Positions 9,181 to 18,543 of a stretch of 64,000 bases of DNA are shown here, piece by piece (positions within the stretch are counted from its first letter, which is position 1; the number at the start of each line of letters is the position of its first letter). This DNA is from Arthrobacter sp. ERGS1:01 (GTDB taxonomy: Bacteria; Actinomycetota; Actinomycetes; Actinomycetales; Micrococcaceae). Where the stretch lies: the NCBI RefSeq assembly GCF_001281315.1, contig NZ_CP012477.1, positions 310,001-374,000 of the forward strand, written 5' to 3'. The notes under the pieces are model-generated. The model was given only the letters and a program-made list of their open reading frames with translations, did not search any database and was not told where the DNA came from. Both the position numbers and the translations under genes were made by a program.

Positions 9181-9402
9181 CCCGGCAGGGCGCGGCGGGC
9201 GGCCGTCCGTCATGCGCACTGCGGGGGCCGAGTCTTGCGCCAGTAGGGTGGCGGAGCAGGACTGCGGGCGAGTCCGGCGCATAACTGCCGGGCAATACGA
9301 CGCCCGTGCGCCCGGCTGCGGATTCGGGCCACTCACCCGTAATAATTCCTCGGACGTGGGACATCCGATGCGCGGACTGCTAGCCTGCAACAGCCGCACA
9401 GT

Positions 9403-9419
9403 GTTATGGATCACATAAC
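9403..9419. promoter_or_regulatory. Putative operator upstream of the surface esterase gene
   Basis: A perfect 6-5-6 inverted repeat, GTTATG-GATCA-CATAAC, about 50 bp before the start codon at 9468. Its core ATGGATCACAT matches sites upstream of both sialidase genes, and CCATGTCC follows directly. The rest of the 9112-9467 gap holds the terminator at 9127 and otherwise nothing I can identify. Confidence 0.6.
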
Positions 9420-9467
9420 CATGTCCTGGGTTCGTGCGGCTCCACCGTTCGAGCTAGGAGTCAATTG

Positions 9468-11849
9468 ATGCGCAGATTTTCCGCCGTGGCGGCCCTGTCG
9501 GCCGCAGTGCTCACCGGGGTGATGGCCCTGCCACTGGGCGCCCCCGCCGTCCAAGCCGCCCCGCCCCCCGTCGCGATTGCCCCCGGTGCCTATTCGCTGA
9601 GCAACGTGTTCTCGGCGAAGCAGTTGGATGTGGCGGGTGTTTCGGTGGCTGCCGGAGCCGGACTCACCCAGAGTGTGTCGCGGGGATCCGCCGCACAGTC
9701 CTGGTGGGTGGCACAGGTGTCGCCCGGCGTCTACAAGATCAACAGCGTCAACAGCGGTTTGTGCCTGCAGGATGCCGCGGCCGTGGGCGGGACGTTGACG
9801 CAGGCGGTATGCCAGGACACCTCGGCGCAGCAGTGGAAAATCGTGCAGGGCGACGGCGGCTTTACGCTGAGCAATGTGGCCTCGGGCCATGTGGCCGGGG
9901 TGGCCGACGCCTCCGCGGGTGCCGTGGTGGCGCAGGATCCGGGGACCGCCACCACCCAGCAGTGGACGCTGGCCGCCAACAGCGTGAGCCGGGTGTCCGT
10001 GTGGCGGTCCGCCCTGACGAGCGGCGGTCCGGCCGTTGCCGACCAGACGATCCGCATGGTGGTCCACCCCAACCTGGCCGGTTTTGCCCAGCGGCTGACC
10101 CTGTCGAACCGCTTTGGCACCACGCCGCTGGTCATTGGCGCCGCGAGCGTGGGCTACCAGTCCTCGGGCCTCACGGCGTCGGCCGCACCGACGTCCGTGA
10201 TGTTTGGCGGCGCCGCCACCATCACCATTCCGGCCGGGCAGGAGGCCGTCAGTGATCCGTTGAATGTGGAGATCAAGCGCGGCACCAACCTGCTGGTCAG
10301 CCTGTATGTCTCCGGTTCCGTCCCCACTTCCACGTTCCACAACCTCGGGCTGGCCTCGAACTCCATGGCCGCCGGCAACCACGCCGCCGATACCGCCGCG
10401 GACAGCTTCACCCAGGCAACGTCGTCGTACTTCTTCCTCAAGGGCATCGACGTCATATCCGCAACGTCCAAGGGGACCATGGTGGCCCTGGGCGATTCGA
10501 TCACGGACGGCTACGGATCAACGCAAAACGGCTTCAACAACTGGCCCGCGCAGCTCGCCGACAAGATCACCGCCAACGATTCTTCGCTGGCCATGGCCAA
10601 CGTGGGCATCAGCTCCAACCGGCTGACCCTCGACTCGACGTCGTCGTCCCTCTCCAGGGGCATGAGCGCCATCAACCGGTTCAGCTATGACGTGGCCGCC
10701 GTGCCGGGCGTGAAGAGCGTGTTCTTGTTCGAAGGGATCAACGACATCCCGGACGGTGTCAGCAGCGACCAGCTGATCGCGGGCTACCGCAACGTGATCG
10801 CCCAGGCGCGGGCCGCCGGGCTGAAGATCTACGGTGCCACCATGACACCCACCAAGGGCGTGGCCTCCTTCACCGCCGATCGCGAACTAACCCGCACTAC
10901 CGCGAACCAGTGGATCCTGACCAGCGGCGAGTTCGACGGCGTGGCCGATTTCTCCGCGGCTGTCGCCGACCCCGCCGATCCCCAGAAAGTCCTGGCGGCC
11001 TACGACAGCGGCGACCACATCCACCTCAACGCGGCCGGCTACGGCGTCCTGGCCAAACTGGTCGACGCCGCGCCCTTCACCCGCGACTACAAGGCGGTGG
11101 CGACGGGTCCGGGTGCGGCCGTCACGGCGGGCACCGCGGCCGTGATTTCCGGGTCCGGCTTCGCCGCGGGCGAGAAGGTGACGCTGGAGGGCGACTGCCT
11201 GGCGGCACCCGTCACCGTCACGAGCACCGCGGAGGGTGTCTTCGCCGCCGCGGCGGGCATCGATGCGTCCTGCCCCGCGGGCACCACCACGGTCACCGCC
11301 ACGGGCGCCGTGTCCCGCGTGGCCGCGCGGGCGACCATCCAAATCCTGGCGGCGCCGGTTGTGACGCCGTCCGCGACGCCGACGGTCACACCGACTGTTG
11401 AACCGACCGTGGCACCGACTGCTGATCCGACAGTGGAACCCACTGCTGGGCCGACTGTGGAACCCACCGTCGAACCGACTGCTGCGCCGACGACCGACCC
11501 GACAACGGATCCGACGGTGGCACCCACGGCTGCGCCGACGGAAACGGCAACCACGGAGCCCACTGTCGAGGCAACGACGGAGCCGGCCAGAGAACCGACG
11601 GTTGACCCGACGGTGAAGCCGACAGCGGCCCAGACGTCAGCGCCCACTGGAACGCCCACAAACAGCACCAAGGCCGCGGTGGTCGCAACGGCGTCGAGCA
11701 TGGCGGTGGAAGCCACCACGGAGGCGGCGGTTTCCCGCGAGCTGGCATCGACAGGCAGCACCTCGACCCTGCCGCTCATGGCGGGCGGCGCGCTGTTGAT
11801 CGCCGGCGCAGTGCTGGTGGCGGCCCGGAAGCGCGGACGCCGGGCCTAG
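9468..11849 (+). CDS. Cell-wall-anchored ricin-lectin / SGNH esterase
   Basis: A 793-residue surface enzyme. The order is signal peptide (about 1-33), a ricin-type beta-trefoil (about 42-172 with repeated QQW-type motifs), a beta-sandwich region (173-335), an SGNH/GDSL esterase domain, an Ig-like region and a PT-repeat stalk. It ends with LASTG at 759-763, a membrane span and a basic RKRGRR tail. Catalytic residues visible are Ser344 in GDSIT, Asn425 in GIND and Asp516/His519 in DHIH. LAXTG motifs are recognised by class E sortases. The nearby sialidases suggest it removes O-acetyl esters from sialylated or other glycans, but the substrate is inferred. AGGAG precedes the ATG. Confidence 0.88.
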   Translation: MRRFSAVAALSAAVLTGVMALPLGAPAVQAAPPPVAIAPGAYSLSNVFSAKQLDVAGVSVAAGAGLTQSVSRGSAAQSWWVAQVSPGVYKINSVNSGLCLQDAAAVGGTLTQAVCQDTSAQQWKIVQGDGGFTLSNVASGHVAGVADASAGAVVAQDPGTATTQQWTLAANSVSRVSVWRSALTSGGPAVADQTIRMVVHPNLAGFAQRLTLSNRFGTTPLVIGAASVGYQSSGLTASAAPTSVMFGGAATITIPAGQEAVSDPLNVEIKRGTNLLVSLYVSGSVPTSTFHNLGLASNSMAAGNHAADTAADSFTQATSSYFFLKGIDVISATSKGTMVALGDSITDGYGSTQNGFNNWPAQLADKITANDSSLAMANVGISSNRLTLDSTSSSLSRGMSAINRFSYDVAAVPGVKSVFLFEGINDIPDGVSSDQLIAGYRNVIAQARAAGLKIYGATMTPTKGVASFTADRELTRTTANQWILTSGEFDGVADFSAAVADPADPQKVLAAYDSGDHIHLNAAGYGVLAKLVDAAPFTRDYKAVATGPGAAVTAGTAAVISGSGFAAGEKVTLEGDCLAAPVTVTSTAEGVFAAAAGIDASCPAGTTTVTATGAVSRVAARATIQILAAPVVTPSATPTVTPTVEPTVAPTADPTVEPTAGPTVEPTVEPTAAPTTDPTTDPTVAPTAAPTETATTEPTVEATTEPAREPTVDPTVKPTAAQTSAPTGTPTNSTKAAVVATASSMAVEATTEAAVSRELASTGSTSTLPLMAGGALLIAGAVLVAARKRGRRA
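11380..11650 (+). repeat. Degenerate PT-repeat coding tract
   Basis: A run of short in-frame repeats coding PTxxPT units (for example PTVEPTVAPT) inside the surface esterase gene. It forms the wall-spanning stalk before the sorting signal. A similar tract is found in the anchored sialidase at 22370-22610. Confidence 0.8.
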
Positions 11850-11859
11850 CCCCAACGCG

Positions 11860-11923
11860 AAACAGACCCCGGGCTGCGAAACAGACGTATCTAAACGCCT
11901 GTTTCGCAGCCCGGGGTCTGTTT
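11860..11923. terminator. Long perfect inverted repeat between convergent genes
   Basis: Two perfect 25-bp arms (11860-11884 and 11899-11923) with a 14-bp loop lie between the convergent esterase and purL genes. The arms start and end with AAACAG and CTGTTT, so a short T-run is present in both directions. It is likely a bidirectional terminator. Confidence 0.75.
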
Positions 11924-11946
11924 GACGCCTGGGGCGGAAGTGGAGC

Positions 11947-14256
11947 CTAGCCGAAGTACTTCGGCAGGGTCCCTTCGTGGGCAACGCGCAGCTCATCGAG
12001 CGGAGCGGAGAACACGCCCTGGAAGTCCAGGGCGGCGCCGGCCGCGTCCACCACGCCAATGCGGGCCACCGGGAAGTTCCGGGCCGTGCACATGTCGTTG
12101 AAGCGGACCTCTTCGCTGCGCGGGACGGACACGATGGCCCGGCCCTGCGTCTCGGAGAACAACAGCGTGAACGTGTCGACGCCATCGCGGGCGGCAACCT
12201 CGTCCAGGGCAACCCGGGCACCGGTGTTGTAACGCAGCGCGGACTCCACGAGTGCCGCCGCGAGGCCGCCCTCGGAGAGGTCGTGAGCGGAGTCGATCAT
12301 GCCGTCGCGGGAGGCGTTGATGAGGATCTCGCCCAGTTCACGCTCGCGCGCCAGGTCGACCTTGGGCGGCAGGCCGCCCAGGTGGGAACGCAGGTTGGCC
12401 CATTCGGAGCCGTCCATCTCGGCGGCCGTGGTGCCGAGCAGGTAGATGGCCTGGCCATCCTCCTGCCAGCCCGACGGCGTGCGGCGGGCGACGTCGTCGA
12501 ACTTGCCCAGCACGGCCACCACGGGGGAGGGGTGGATGGGCGTCGAGCCGGTCTGGTTGTACAGCGAGACGTTGCCGCCGGTGACCGGGATGCCCAGCAC
12601 CATGCAGGCGTCGGACAGGCCGCGGATGGCCTCGGCCAGCTGCCACATGACGTCCGGATCCTCGGGGGAGCCGAAATTCAGGCAGTCGCTGACGGCCATC
12701 GGGATGGCGCCGGAGGTGGCCACGTTGCGGTACGCCTCGGCCAGGGCCAGCTGCGCACCATGGTACGGGTCAAGGAAGGTGTAGCGGCCGTTGGCGTCGG
12801 TGGCCAGGGCCACGCCCAGGCCGGTTTCCTCGTCCACGCGGATCACGCCGGCGTCGTCGGGGAACGCCATGGCGGTGTTGCCGCCCACGTAGCGGTCGTA
12901 CTGGTTGGTGATCCAGTCCTTCGAGCACATGTTCGGCGAGGCGATGAGTTCCAGCACGGCGGCCTTCAACTCCTCGCCCGTGGAGGGGCGGCCGGCGTCC
13001 TGCACGGAACCGGTGAAGGTGTCCGCCTGCAGGGCATCCTGCCATTCCGGGCGGGCGTACGGGCGGTCGTAGACCGGTCCGTCGTGCGCCACGGTGCGGG
13101 GATCGACGTCAACAATGACCTCGCCCTCCCACTTGATGATCAGGCGGCCCGTGCCGGTGACTTCGCCGAGCCAGGAGTATTCCACGGCCCACTTGTCCAT
13201 CACGGCTTCGAACGCTGCCATGTTCTCCGGCGTCACCACGGCCATCATGCGTTCCTGCGACTCCGACATCAGGATTTCGCCCGGGGTCAGGGTGGGGTCA
13301 CGCAGCAGCACGGACGTCAGCTCGACCTCCATGCCGCCGTCGCCGTTGGAGGCCAGCTCGCTCGTGGCACAGGAGATGCCCGCGGCGCCGAGGTCCTGGA
13401 TGCCCTCAACGAGGGAGCCCTTGAACAGTTCCAGGCAGCACTCGATCAGCACCTTCTCGGCGAAGGGGTCACCCACCTGCACGGCGGGCCGCTTGGAGGG
13501 CTTGGTGTCGTCGAAGGACTCGGAGGCCAGCACCGAGGCGCCGCCAATGCCGTCGCCGCCCGTGCGCGCACCGAACAGGACAACCTTGTTGCCCTTGCCC
13601 GAGGCGTTGGCCAGGCGGATGTCCTCGTGGCGCATGACGCCCACGGCCAGCGCGTTGACCAGCGGGTTGCCCTGGTAGATGGAGTCGAAGACCATTTCGC
13701 CGCCGATGTTCGGCAGGCCCAGCGAGTTGCCGTAGCCGCCGATGCCGGCCACCGCACCGTGCATGACGCGGGCCGTGTCCGGGTGGTCGATCGCGCCAAA
13801 ACGCAGCGGATCCATGACGGCCACGGGGCGGGCGCCCATGGAGATGATGTCGCGGACAATGCCGCCAATGCCGGTTGCGGCACCCTGGTAGGGCTCCACG
13901 AACGACGGCGAGTTGTGGGACTCGATCTTGAACGTCACGGCCCAGCCGTCGCCGAGGTTGGTGACGCCGGCGTTTTCGCCGATGCCCACGAGCATGTCCT
14001 TCTTCATTTCCTCGGTGACCTTTTCGCCGAACTGGCGCAGGTGGTTCTTGGAGGACTTGTAGGAGCAGTGCTCGCTCCACATGACGGAGTACATGGCCAG
14101 TTCCGCGCCGGTGGGGCGGCGGCCCAGGACCTTCACGACGTCGTCGAACTCGTTTTGCTTCAGGCCCAGCTCGGCCCAGGGCAGTTCAACGTCGGGGGTC
14201 GCCGCGGCGTTTTCCACGGTGTCGATGTTGAACTTCTGCGTGGAAGTCTCGGACAT
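11947..14256 (-). CDS. purL: Phosphoribosylformylglycinamidine synthase subunit PurL
   Basis: The large synthetase subunit, 769 residues, of the fourth step of purine synthesis: FGAR plus glutamine and ATP gives FGAM. It works with PurQ (glutaminase) and PurS, whose genes lie directly upstream. The length fits the small, three-subunit type. Recognisable segments include [39 protein letters not shown] and [15 protein letters not shown]. The start abuts the purQ stop, so the genes form a tight purS-purQ-purL operon on the minus strand. Confidence 0.97.
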   Translation of the reverse strand: MSETSTQKFNIDTVENAAATPDVELPWAELGLKQNEFDDVVKVLGRRPTGAELAMYSVMWSEHCSYKSSKNHLRQFGEKVTEEMKKDMLVGIGENAGVTNLGDGWAVTFKIESHNSPSFVEPYQGAATGIGGIVRDIISMGARPVAVMDPLRFGAIDHPDTARVMHGAVAGIGGYGNSLGLPNIGGEMVFDSIYQGNPLVNALAVGVMRHEDIRLANASGKGNKVVLFGARTGGDGIGGASVLASESFDDTKPSKRPAVQVGDPFAEKVLIECCLELFKGSLVEGIQDLGAAGISCATSELASNGDGGMEVELTSVLLRDPTLTPGEILMSESQERMMAVVTPENMAAFEAVMDKWAVEYSWLGEVTGTGRLIIKWEGEVIVDVDPRTVAHDGPVYDRPYARPEWQDALQADTFTGSVQDAGRPSTGEELKAAVLELIASPNMCSKDWITNQYDRYVGGNTAMAFPDDAGVIRVDEETGLGVALATDANGRYTFLDPYHGAQLALAEAYRNVATSGAIPMAVSDCLNFGSPEDPDVMWQLAEAIRGLSDACMVLGIPVTGGNVSLYNQTGSTPIHPSPVVAVLGKFDDVARRTPSGWQEDGQAIYLLGTTAAEMDGSEWANLRSHLGGLPPKVDLARERELGEILINASRDGMIDSAHDLSEGGLAAALVESALRYNTGARVALDEVAARDGVDTFTLLFSETQGRAIVSVPRSEEVRFNDMCTARNFPVARIGVVDAAGAALDFQGVFSAPLDELRVAHEGTLPKYFG

Positions 14257-15009
14257 TTATTTGCCTCCCAGAAGCGTGTTCAGTGCAGAGGTAAAGAAGC
14301 CCAGGCCGTCGGTGCCGGTGTGGCCGGGGCCGTAGCCGGCTTCGACCGCGTGCTCGGGGTGCGGCATGAGGCCCACCACGTTGCCGGCGGCGTTGGAGAT
14401 GCCGGCGATGTCGCGGCGTGAACCGTTCGGGTTCATGCCGACGTAGCGGAACGCCACGCGGCCCTCGGCCTCAAGGGCGTCGAGGGTCTTCTCGTCGGCG
14501 ATGTACTGGCCGTCCTGGTTCTTCAGGGGGACGGTGATTTCCGCACCCGCGGCGTAGGCGTTGGTCCACGCGGTGGTGTTGTTTTCCACGCGCAGCACCT
14601 GGTCGCGGCACAGGAACTTCAGGTGGTCGTTCTTGATCATCGAGCCGGGCAACAGGTGCGCCTCGGTGAGGATCTGGAAGCCGTTGCAAATGCCCAGCAC
14701 GGGCAGCAGGGCGGAGGAGTTCGCTGCGTCGACGATCTTGCCCATCAGCGGGGCGAAGCGGGAGATGGCGCCGGCGCGCAGGTAGTCGCCGTAGGAGAAG
14801 CCGCCGGGGATGATGACGGCGTCGACGTCGCCCAGCTCGGAGGCGCCGTGCCAGAGTTCGACGGCGGTGGCTCCGGAGAGGCGGACCGCACGGGCGGCGT
14901 CGCGGTCGTCCAGCGTGCCGGGGAACGTCACGACGCCGATGCGGGCGCCGGCCAGGCGTGTGTCAACGGGCGCGGCAGGTGCCCCGCCAATCAAGGGAGT
15001 TTCGGTCAT
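14257..15009 (-). CDS. purQ: Phosphoribosylformylglycinamidine synthase subunit PurQ
   Basis: The class I glutamine amidotransferase subunit, 250 residues, which supplies ammonia to PurL. The oxyanion/nucleophile region is VLGICNGFQ with the catalytic Cys, [12 protein letters not shown] is characteristic of PurQ, and the C-terminal MPHPEHAVE carries the His and Glu of the triad. The N-terminus is about 20 residues longer than usual ([11 protein letters not shown]). Its start lies 2 bp after purS and its stop touches the purL start. Confidence 0.97.
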   Translation of the reverse strand: MTETPLIGGAPAAPVDTRLAGARIGVVTFPGTLDDRDAARAVRLSGATAVELWHGASELGDVDAVIIPGGFSYGDYLRAGAISRFAPLMGKIVDAANSSALLPVLGICNGFQILTEAHLLPGSMIKNDHLKFLCRDQVLRVENNTTAWTNAYAAGAEITVPLKNQDGQYIADEKTLDALEAEGRVAFRYVGMNPNGSRRDIAGISNAAGNVVGLMPHPEHAVEAGYGPGHTGTDGLGFFTSALNTLLGGK

Positions 15010-15011
15010 GG

Positions 15012-15263
15012 CTAGTCCGCCACAACTTCTACGTTGACCACGTCTTCGATGACCGGGTTGGACAGCATGGTTTCGGCGGCCTCGCGGGCCTGCGCCAGGA
15101 TCTCGTCGGTCACCTCGCCGTCAACGCTCAGTTCAAAACGCTTGCCCTGGCGGACAGCTGAGAACGCGGTGAATCCCAGGCGGGGGAGGGCTCCGACAAT
15201 TGCTTTCCCCTGCGGGTCCAGAATTTCGGGCTTGAGCATGACATCGACAACGATCCGGGGCAT
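15012..15263 (-). CDS. purS: Phosphoribosylformylglycinamidine synthase subunit PurS
   Basis: An 83-residue subunit that bridges PurL and PurQ and channels ammonia. It shows the family features [18 protein letters not shown] near the start and [10 protein letters not shown] in the middle. An AGGAG site precedes the ATG. It is the first gene of the purSQL operon. The 348-bp gap upstream is shared with the divergent sialidase gene and must hold both promoters. Confidence 0.96.
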   Translation of the reverse strand: MPRIVVDVMLKPEILDPQGKAIVGALPRLGFTAFSAVRQGKRFELSVDGEVTDEILAQAREAAETMLSNPVIEDVVNVEVVAD

Positions 15264-15446
15264 CCGGGAACTCCTGATGTTAAAAAGGGGTGGCCACGGA
15301 TTGCCGTCTTACGCCGTCTTGAGGGCCAGGTGGAAAGGACCTGAAAACCGGAAAGGCGAGCGCTCCGCGAGCTTGCCCTCCCATTCTACGCAAGTGTTTG
15401 CAAAGTCCGGAATTTATCCGGCGGCTCCGGGCCCCGCAACGGCCGG

Positions 15447-15458
15447 GTGTGATTCATG
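15447..15458. promoter_or_regulatory. Distal copy of the surface-gene operator motif
   Basis: GTGTGATTCATG, which reads CATGAATCACAC on the other strand. It matches the ATGNATCACA core found upstream of the esterase and both sialidase genes. It lies about 155 bp before the first sialidase start. Confidence 0.45.
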
Positions 15459-15531
15459 CCATGGCGGCGCGCCAAATGGGGGTGGCCATGTGATTCGCCG
15501 CACTGTACCGTTGTGGGATGTTCCATGTCCG

Positions 15532-15542
15532 ATGAATCACAT
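15532..15542. promoter_or_regulatory. Putative operator upstream of sialidase 1
   Basis: ATGAATCACAT, about 70 bp before the start at 15612 and directly preceded by CCATGTCCG. A further ATGTGATTC half-site lies at 15488-15496, making GAATCACAT/ATGTGATTC an inverted pair. The same core occurs at 9406 and, reversed, at 18413. Confidence 0.55.
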
Positions 15543-15579
15543 TTTCGGCCGGAACAGTTCATACCAGGGCGAAAGCCGC

Positions 15580-15597
15580 GCGGCCAACGAAGGCCGC
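15580..15597 (+). promoter_or_regulatory. Leader hairpin before the sialidase 1 ribosome site
   Basis: GCGGCC pairs with GGCCGC around an AACGAA loop, immediately upstream of the GGAAAGGA ribosome site. The same stem-loop with loop AACGAG precedes the second sialidase gene, so it may affect translation or mRNA stability. Confidence 0.5.
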
Positions 15598-15611
15598 AAG
15601 GAAAGGACCAC

Positions 15612-18278
15612 ATGAAATCCACCGACACTTCACGCGGATGGAAGAAGCCCGGGGCAGTGGCAGTCGCGGGGGCACTGACCGCCGGCCTGCTGACCGCCAC
15701 CATGGCGCCGGCTTTTGCACAGGACGCCGCGCCGGCCCCCAGCTACACCGAACAGGTGCTGGCCCAAAACGGCGACAACGCGATCGACCCCGTCCTGGGC
15801 AAGTATTACCGCATCCCTGCCCTGGCCGATCTGGGCAACGGCGTGCTGCTCGCTTCCTATGACGGCCGCCCCGACGGCGGGGACTCGCCGTCGCCCAACT
15901 CGATCGTGCAGCGACGCAGCACCGACGGCGGCAAGACCTGGGGTGTGCCCACCTACATCGCCCGCGGCCAAATGCCCGCGACCGGACAGCTGCGCTACGG
16001 CTTCAGCGACCCCAGCTATGTGGTGGACAAGGAGACCGGCACGGTCTTCAACTTCCACGTCTACTCCAAGGACGTCAGCTTCCAGGCGGGCGCCTTCGGC
16101 AACGACGACGCCGACCGCACCATCACCAGCGCCGAGGTCTCCGTCTCCACGGACCAGGGCCTGACCTGGTCCACCGATCCGGCCAACATGCCAGTTCTCC
16201 CTCCGTCGGCTTACGCCCCCGGGTCCGCATTCGCAAACTTTGCCGGGCCGCTGGTGACCGGCGTCGTCAAGCCGGTGGGCACCACCGTGGCCGGCGTCGA
16301 CAACGTGGGAGGCGTGGCGGGTGTGTTCGCCGCCTCCGGCGAAGGCATCCAGCTCAAGTACGGCGCCCACAAGGGCCGGTTGATCCAGCAGTTCACCGGC
16401 AAGGTCAAGCTGGCCAGCGGCGCCACCGACTATCAGGCGTACAGCGTGTTCTCCGACGACCACGGCAAGACCTGGCAGCGCGGCGCCTTTGTGGGTACGG
16501 GCATGGATGAGAACAAGACCGTGGAGCTCTCCAACGGTGACGTCATGCTCAACTCCCGTGCCAGCAGCGGCGGCAACGGCGGCCGCAAGGTGGCCATCTC
16601 CAAGGACGGCGGCGCCACCTACGGCCCCGTCACGATCGATACCTCCCTGACGGATCCCGTCAACAACGCCTCGATCACGCGCATGTTCCCGGATGCCGCC
16701 CAGGGCACGCCGGATGCGAAGATCCTGCTGTTCTCCAACGCGAACAACGCCTCGAGCCGCTCCAACGGCACCATCCGCTACTCCTGCAACGACGGCGCCA
16801 CCTGGAGTGCCGGCAAGCAGTTCAAGTCCGGTGCCATGAGCTACTCCACCCTGACGGCGCTTAGCGACGGCAACTTCGGCCTGTTCTACGAGGGCGACAA
16901 CAACACCATGACGTTCGGCAAGTTCAACGCCGCCTGGCTCGACGTGCAGTGCGGCGCCGAACTCGCCGCCACCGCGGTCTCCGGCGCCAACGGCGCCACC
17001 GTCTCCGCTGCGGTCACCCTCCGCAACGAGGGCACCACGGCGCTCCCGGCCTCCACGGTGGGCGTCGACGCCAAGGCCGGCTGGACGTTCGGCAGTGCCG
17101 CCATGCCGGCCGTTGCGCCGGGCGATTCCGCCACCGTGAACGTGCCCGTCACGATCCCCGCCTACGCCAAGGCGGGCTCCCTGAACCTGACCGCGCGTGC
17201 CAACTTCGGTTCACGCAGCGTCACCGCCGTCCTGCCCGTCACCATCACCGGTGGGGCCACAAGCTCCATCGTCGGGCTCGACATCACGGGCTCGGCCACG
17301 GACACGGCCCGCAACCTGGCCACCAACCCCTACGCCGTGGGCGACGCCGTCCCCTACCAGTTCACGGTGAACAGCCTGAGCAACATTGCCTCCAACGCCA
17401 TCCCGGTGGGCGGCAACTTCAAGCCGCTCATCCCGGCCGACGGCGCCGGCAACTGCCGCTGGAGCAACCTGGCCGTCTGGGCCGGCTACACCTGCGGGAC
17501 CCCTCGCCACATCGTGTCCGCTGACGAACTCGCCAACGGCTTCTTCGTCCCGTCCACCACCTGGCAGGTCACCGGTACCGGAGCCCCCACCGTGAACTAC
17601 ACCATCACCGGTGCGGAGGTTGACCTGGTGGCCCGCAATGCCGCCCTGACGGGCACGGCCGCCGTGTCCTGGAACGACGTCGACGGCAGCGGCCTGGCCA
17701 ACACCGGCGACACCGTCACCACCACCGCCACCGTGGTGAACTCCGGCAATGTGGTCCTCACCGGCGTGACGGCGGCAGGCCTGGACGGCTCTGCAGCCAC
17801 CCTGGCCCCCGGCGCGTCCGTGGTGTTCACCTCGACCCGGGCCGTGACGGCCGGTGAACTTGCCACGGGCCAGGTTTCGGCCTCCACCCTCACGGCAAGC
17901 GGACACAATGGCGCCAAGGCCGCCGGCGTCGAGCTGGCCGTGGCGGCCCTGCCGCTGGAAACCCACCCGCCCAAGCCGGGCAGCGACCCCGCCGTCGACC
18001 GGGCCAAGCTCAAGGGCCAGCCGCCCGTTGACCTGGGCCTGAACGCCGGCAAGTACAGCGTGGGCGACACCGTCACGCTGCACGGAGCCCCGGCCAACCA
18101 GTGGGGCTACGTCTACCTCAACCAGCACGGGCAGCGGTTTGGCTGGTACCTGGCCGACGCCGACGGAACCATCACGTTCACGGTGCCCCAGGGCACCAAG
18201 AACGGCAATGACACGCTCGTTTTGCTTGATGCCGACGGCGCCCAGGTCTCCTTCGGGACCTTCCACGTCACCCCGTAA
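15612..18278 (+). CDS. Secreted sialidase 1 (exo-alpha-sialidase, GH33)
   Basis: An 888-residue secreted sialidase that removes terminal sialic acids. The signal peptide ends near AFA-QD (residue 36). The catalytic beta-propeller has the RIP motif (67-69), the acid region YDGRPDGGDS, Asp-boxes such as STDGGKTW, STDQGLTW and SDDHGKTW, the Glu region SGEGIQLKYG and the nucleophile Tyr region MSYSTL. A NEW3-like domain follows, then a two-Cys module (GNCR...YTCG) with a DUF11-like repeat and a C-terminal beta domain. No sorting signal is present, so it is released or loosely held. It is paralogous to the next gene. A canonical sialidase from Micromonospora has a similar domain order. Confidence 0.92.
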   Translation: MKSTDTSRGWKKPGAVAVAGALTAGLLTATMAPAFAQDAAPAPSYTEQVLAQNGDNAIDPVLGKYYRIPALADLGNGVLLASYDGRPDGGDSPSPNSIVQRRSTDGGKTWGVPTYIARGQMPATGQLRYGFSDPSYVVDKETGTVFNFHVYSKDVSFQAGAFGNDDADRTITSAEVSVSTDQGLTWSTDPANMPVLPPSAYAPGSAFANFAGPLVTGVVKPVGTTVAGVDNVGGVAGVFAASGEGIQLKYGAHKGRLIQQFTGKVKLASGATDYQAYSVFSDDHGKTWQRGAFVGTGMDENKTVELSNGDVMLNSRASSGGNGGRKVAISKDGGATYGPVTIDTSLTDPVNNASITRMFPDAAQGTPDAKILLFSNANNASSRSNGTIRYSCNDGATWSAGKQFKSGAMSYSTLTALSDGNFGLFYEGDNNTMTFGKFNAAWLDVQCGAELAATAVSGANGATVSAAVTLRNEGTTALPASTVGVDAKAGWTFGSAAMPAVAPGDSATVNVPVTIPAYAKAGSLNLTARANFGSRSVTAVLPVTITGGATSSIVGLDITGSATDTARNLATNPYAVGDAVPYQFTVNSLSNIASNAIPVGGNFKPLIPADGAGNCRWSNLAVWAGYTCGTPRHIVSADELANGFFVPSTTWQVTGTGAPTVNYTITGAEVDLVARNAALTGTAAVSWNDVDGSGLANTGDTVTTTATVVNSGNVVLTGVTAAGLDGSAATLAPGASVVFTSTRAVTAGELATGQVSASTLTASGHNGAKAAGVELAVAALPLETHPPKPGSDPAVDRAKLKGQPPVDLGLNAGKYSVGDTVTLHGAPANQWGYVYLNQHGQRFGWYLADADGTITFTVPQGTKNGNDTLVLLDADGAQVSFGTFHVTP

Positions 18279-18313
18279 CGGGTGATGGACCCGCACTAAA
18301 CGCTCCGATGCAA

Positions 18314-18357
18314 GGGGGCTGCCCCGCCGAATGGCGGGGCGGCCCCCTGGTTTTTTT
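18314..18357 (+). terminator. Rho-independent terminator after sialidase 1
   Basis: GGGGGC-T-GCCCCGCC pairs with GGCGGGGC-G-GCCCCC around a short GAAT loop, and a run of seven T follows. It separates the two sialidase genes into independent transcripts. Confidence 0.92.
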
Positions 18358-18412
18358 GGGCGGTGGCCGGGCGGTCCGGAGCCCGGGTTCGTAACAAAGG
18401 AAAATCGCGTGC

Positions 18413-18426
18413 ATGTGATGCATAAC
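18413..18426. promoter_or_regulatory. Putative operator upstream of sialidase 2
   Basis: ATGTGATGCATAAC reads GTTATGCATCACAT on the other strand. This matches the esterase operator GTTATGGATCACAT at 9403 at 13 of 14 positions, in the opposite orientation. It lies about 120 bp before the start at 18544, and a CTATGTCC follows. Confidence 0.55.
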
Positions 18427-18512
18427 ACTGCTATGTTGTAGGTCATCCTATGTCCGTGGTTTGGGGTCGCGACGACGTGTGAAGAGTTACCGAACAGGAT
18501 TTGCGAATTTTC

Positions 18513-18528
18513 CGGCCAACGAGGGCCG
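18513..18528 (+). promoter_or_regulatory. Leader hairpin before the sialidase 2 ribosome site
   Basis: CGGCC and GGCCG enclose an AACGAG loop, followed by GAAAGGACC and the ATG. It is the counterpart of the hairpin upstream of sialidase 1, in a leader that is clearly homologous. Confidence 0.5.
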
Positions 18529-18543
18529 TACTGAAAGGACCAA

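Noticed and set aside
11977..14421. Long plus-strand open frame opposite purL
   Set aside because: It mirrors purL codon structure, has low-complexity His/Gly/Val/Ala content and no family features; it is a GC-rich shadow.
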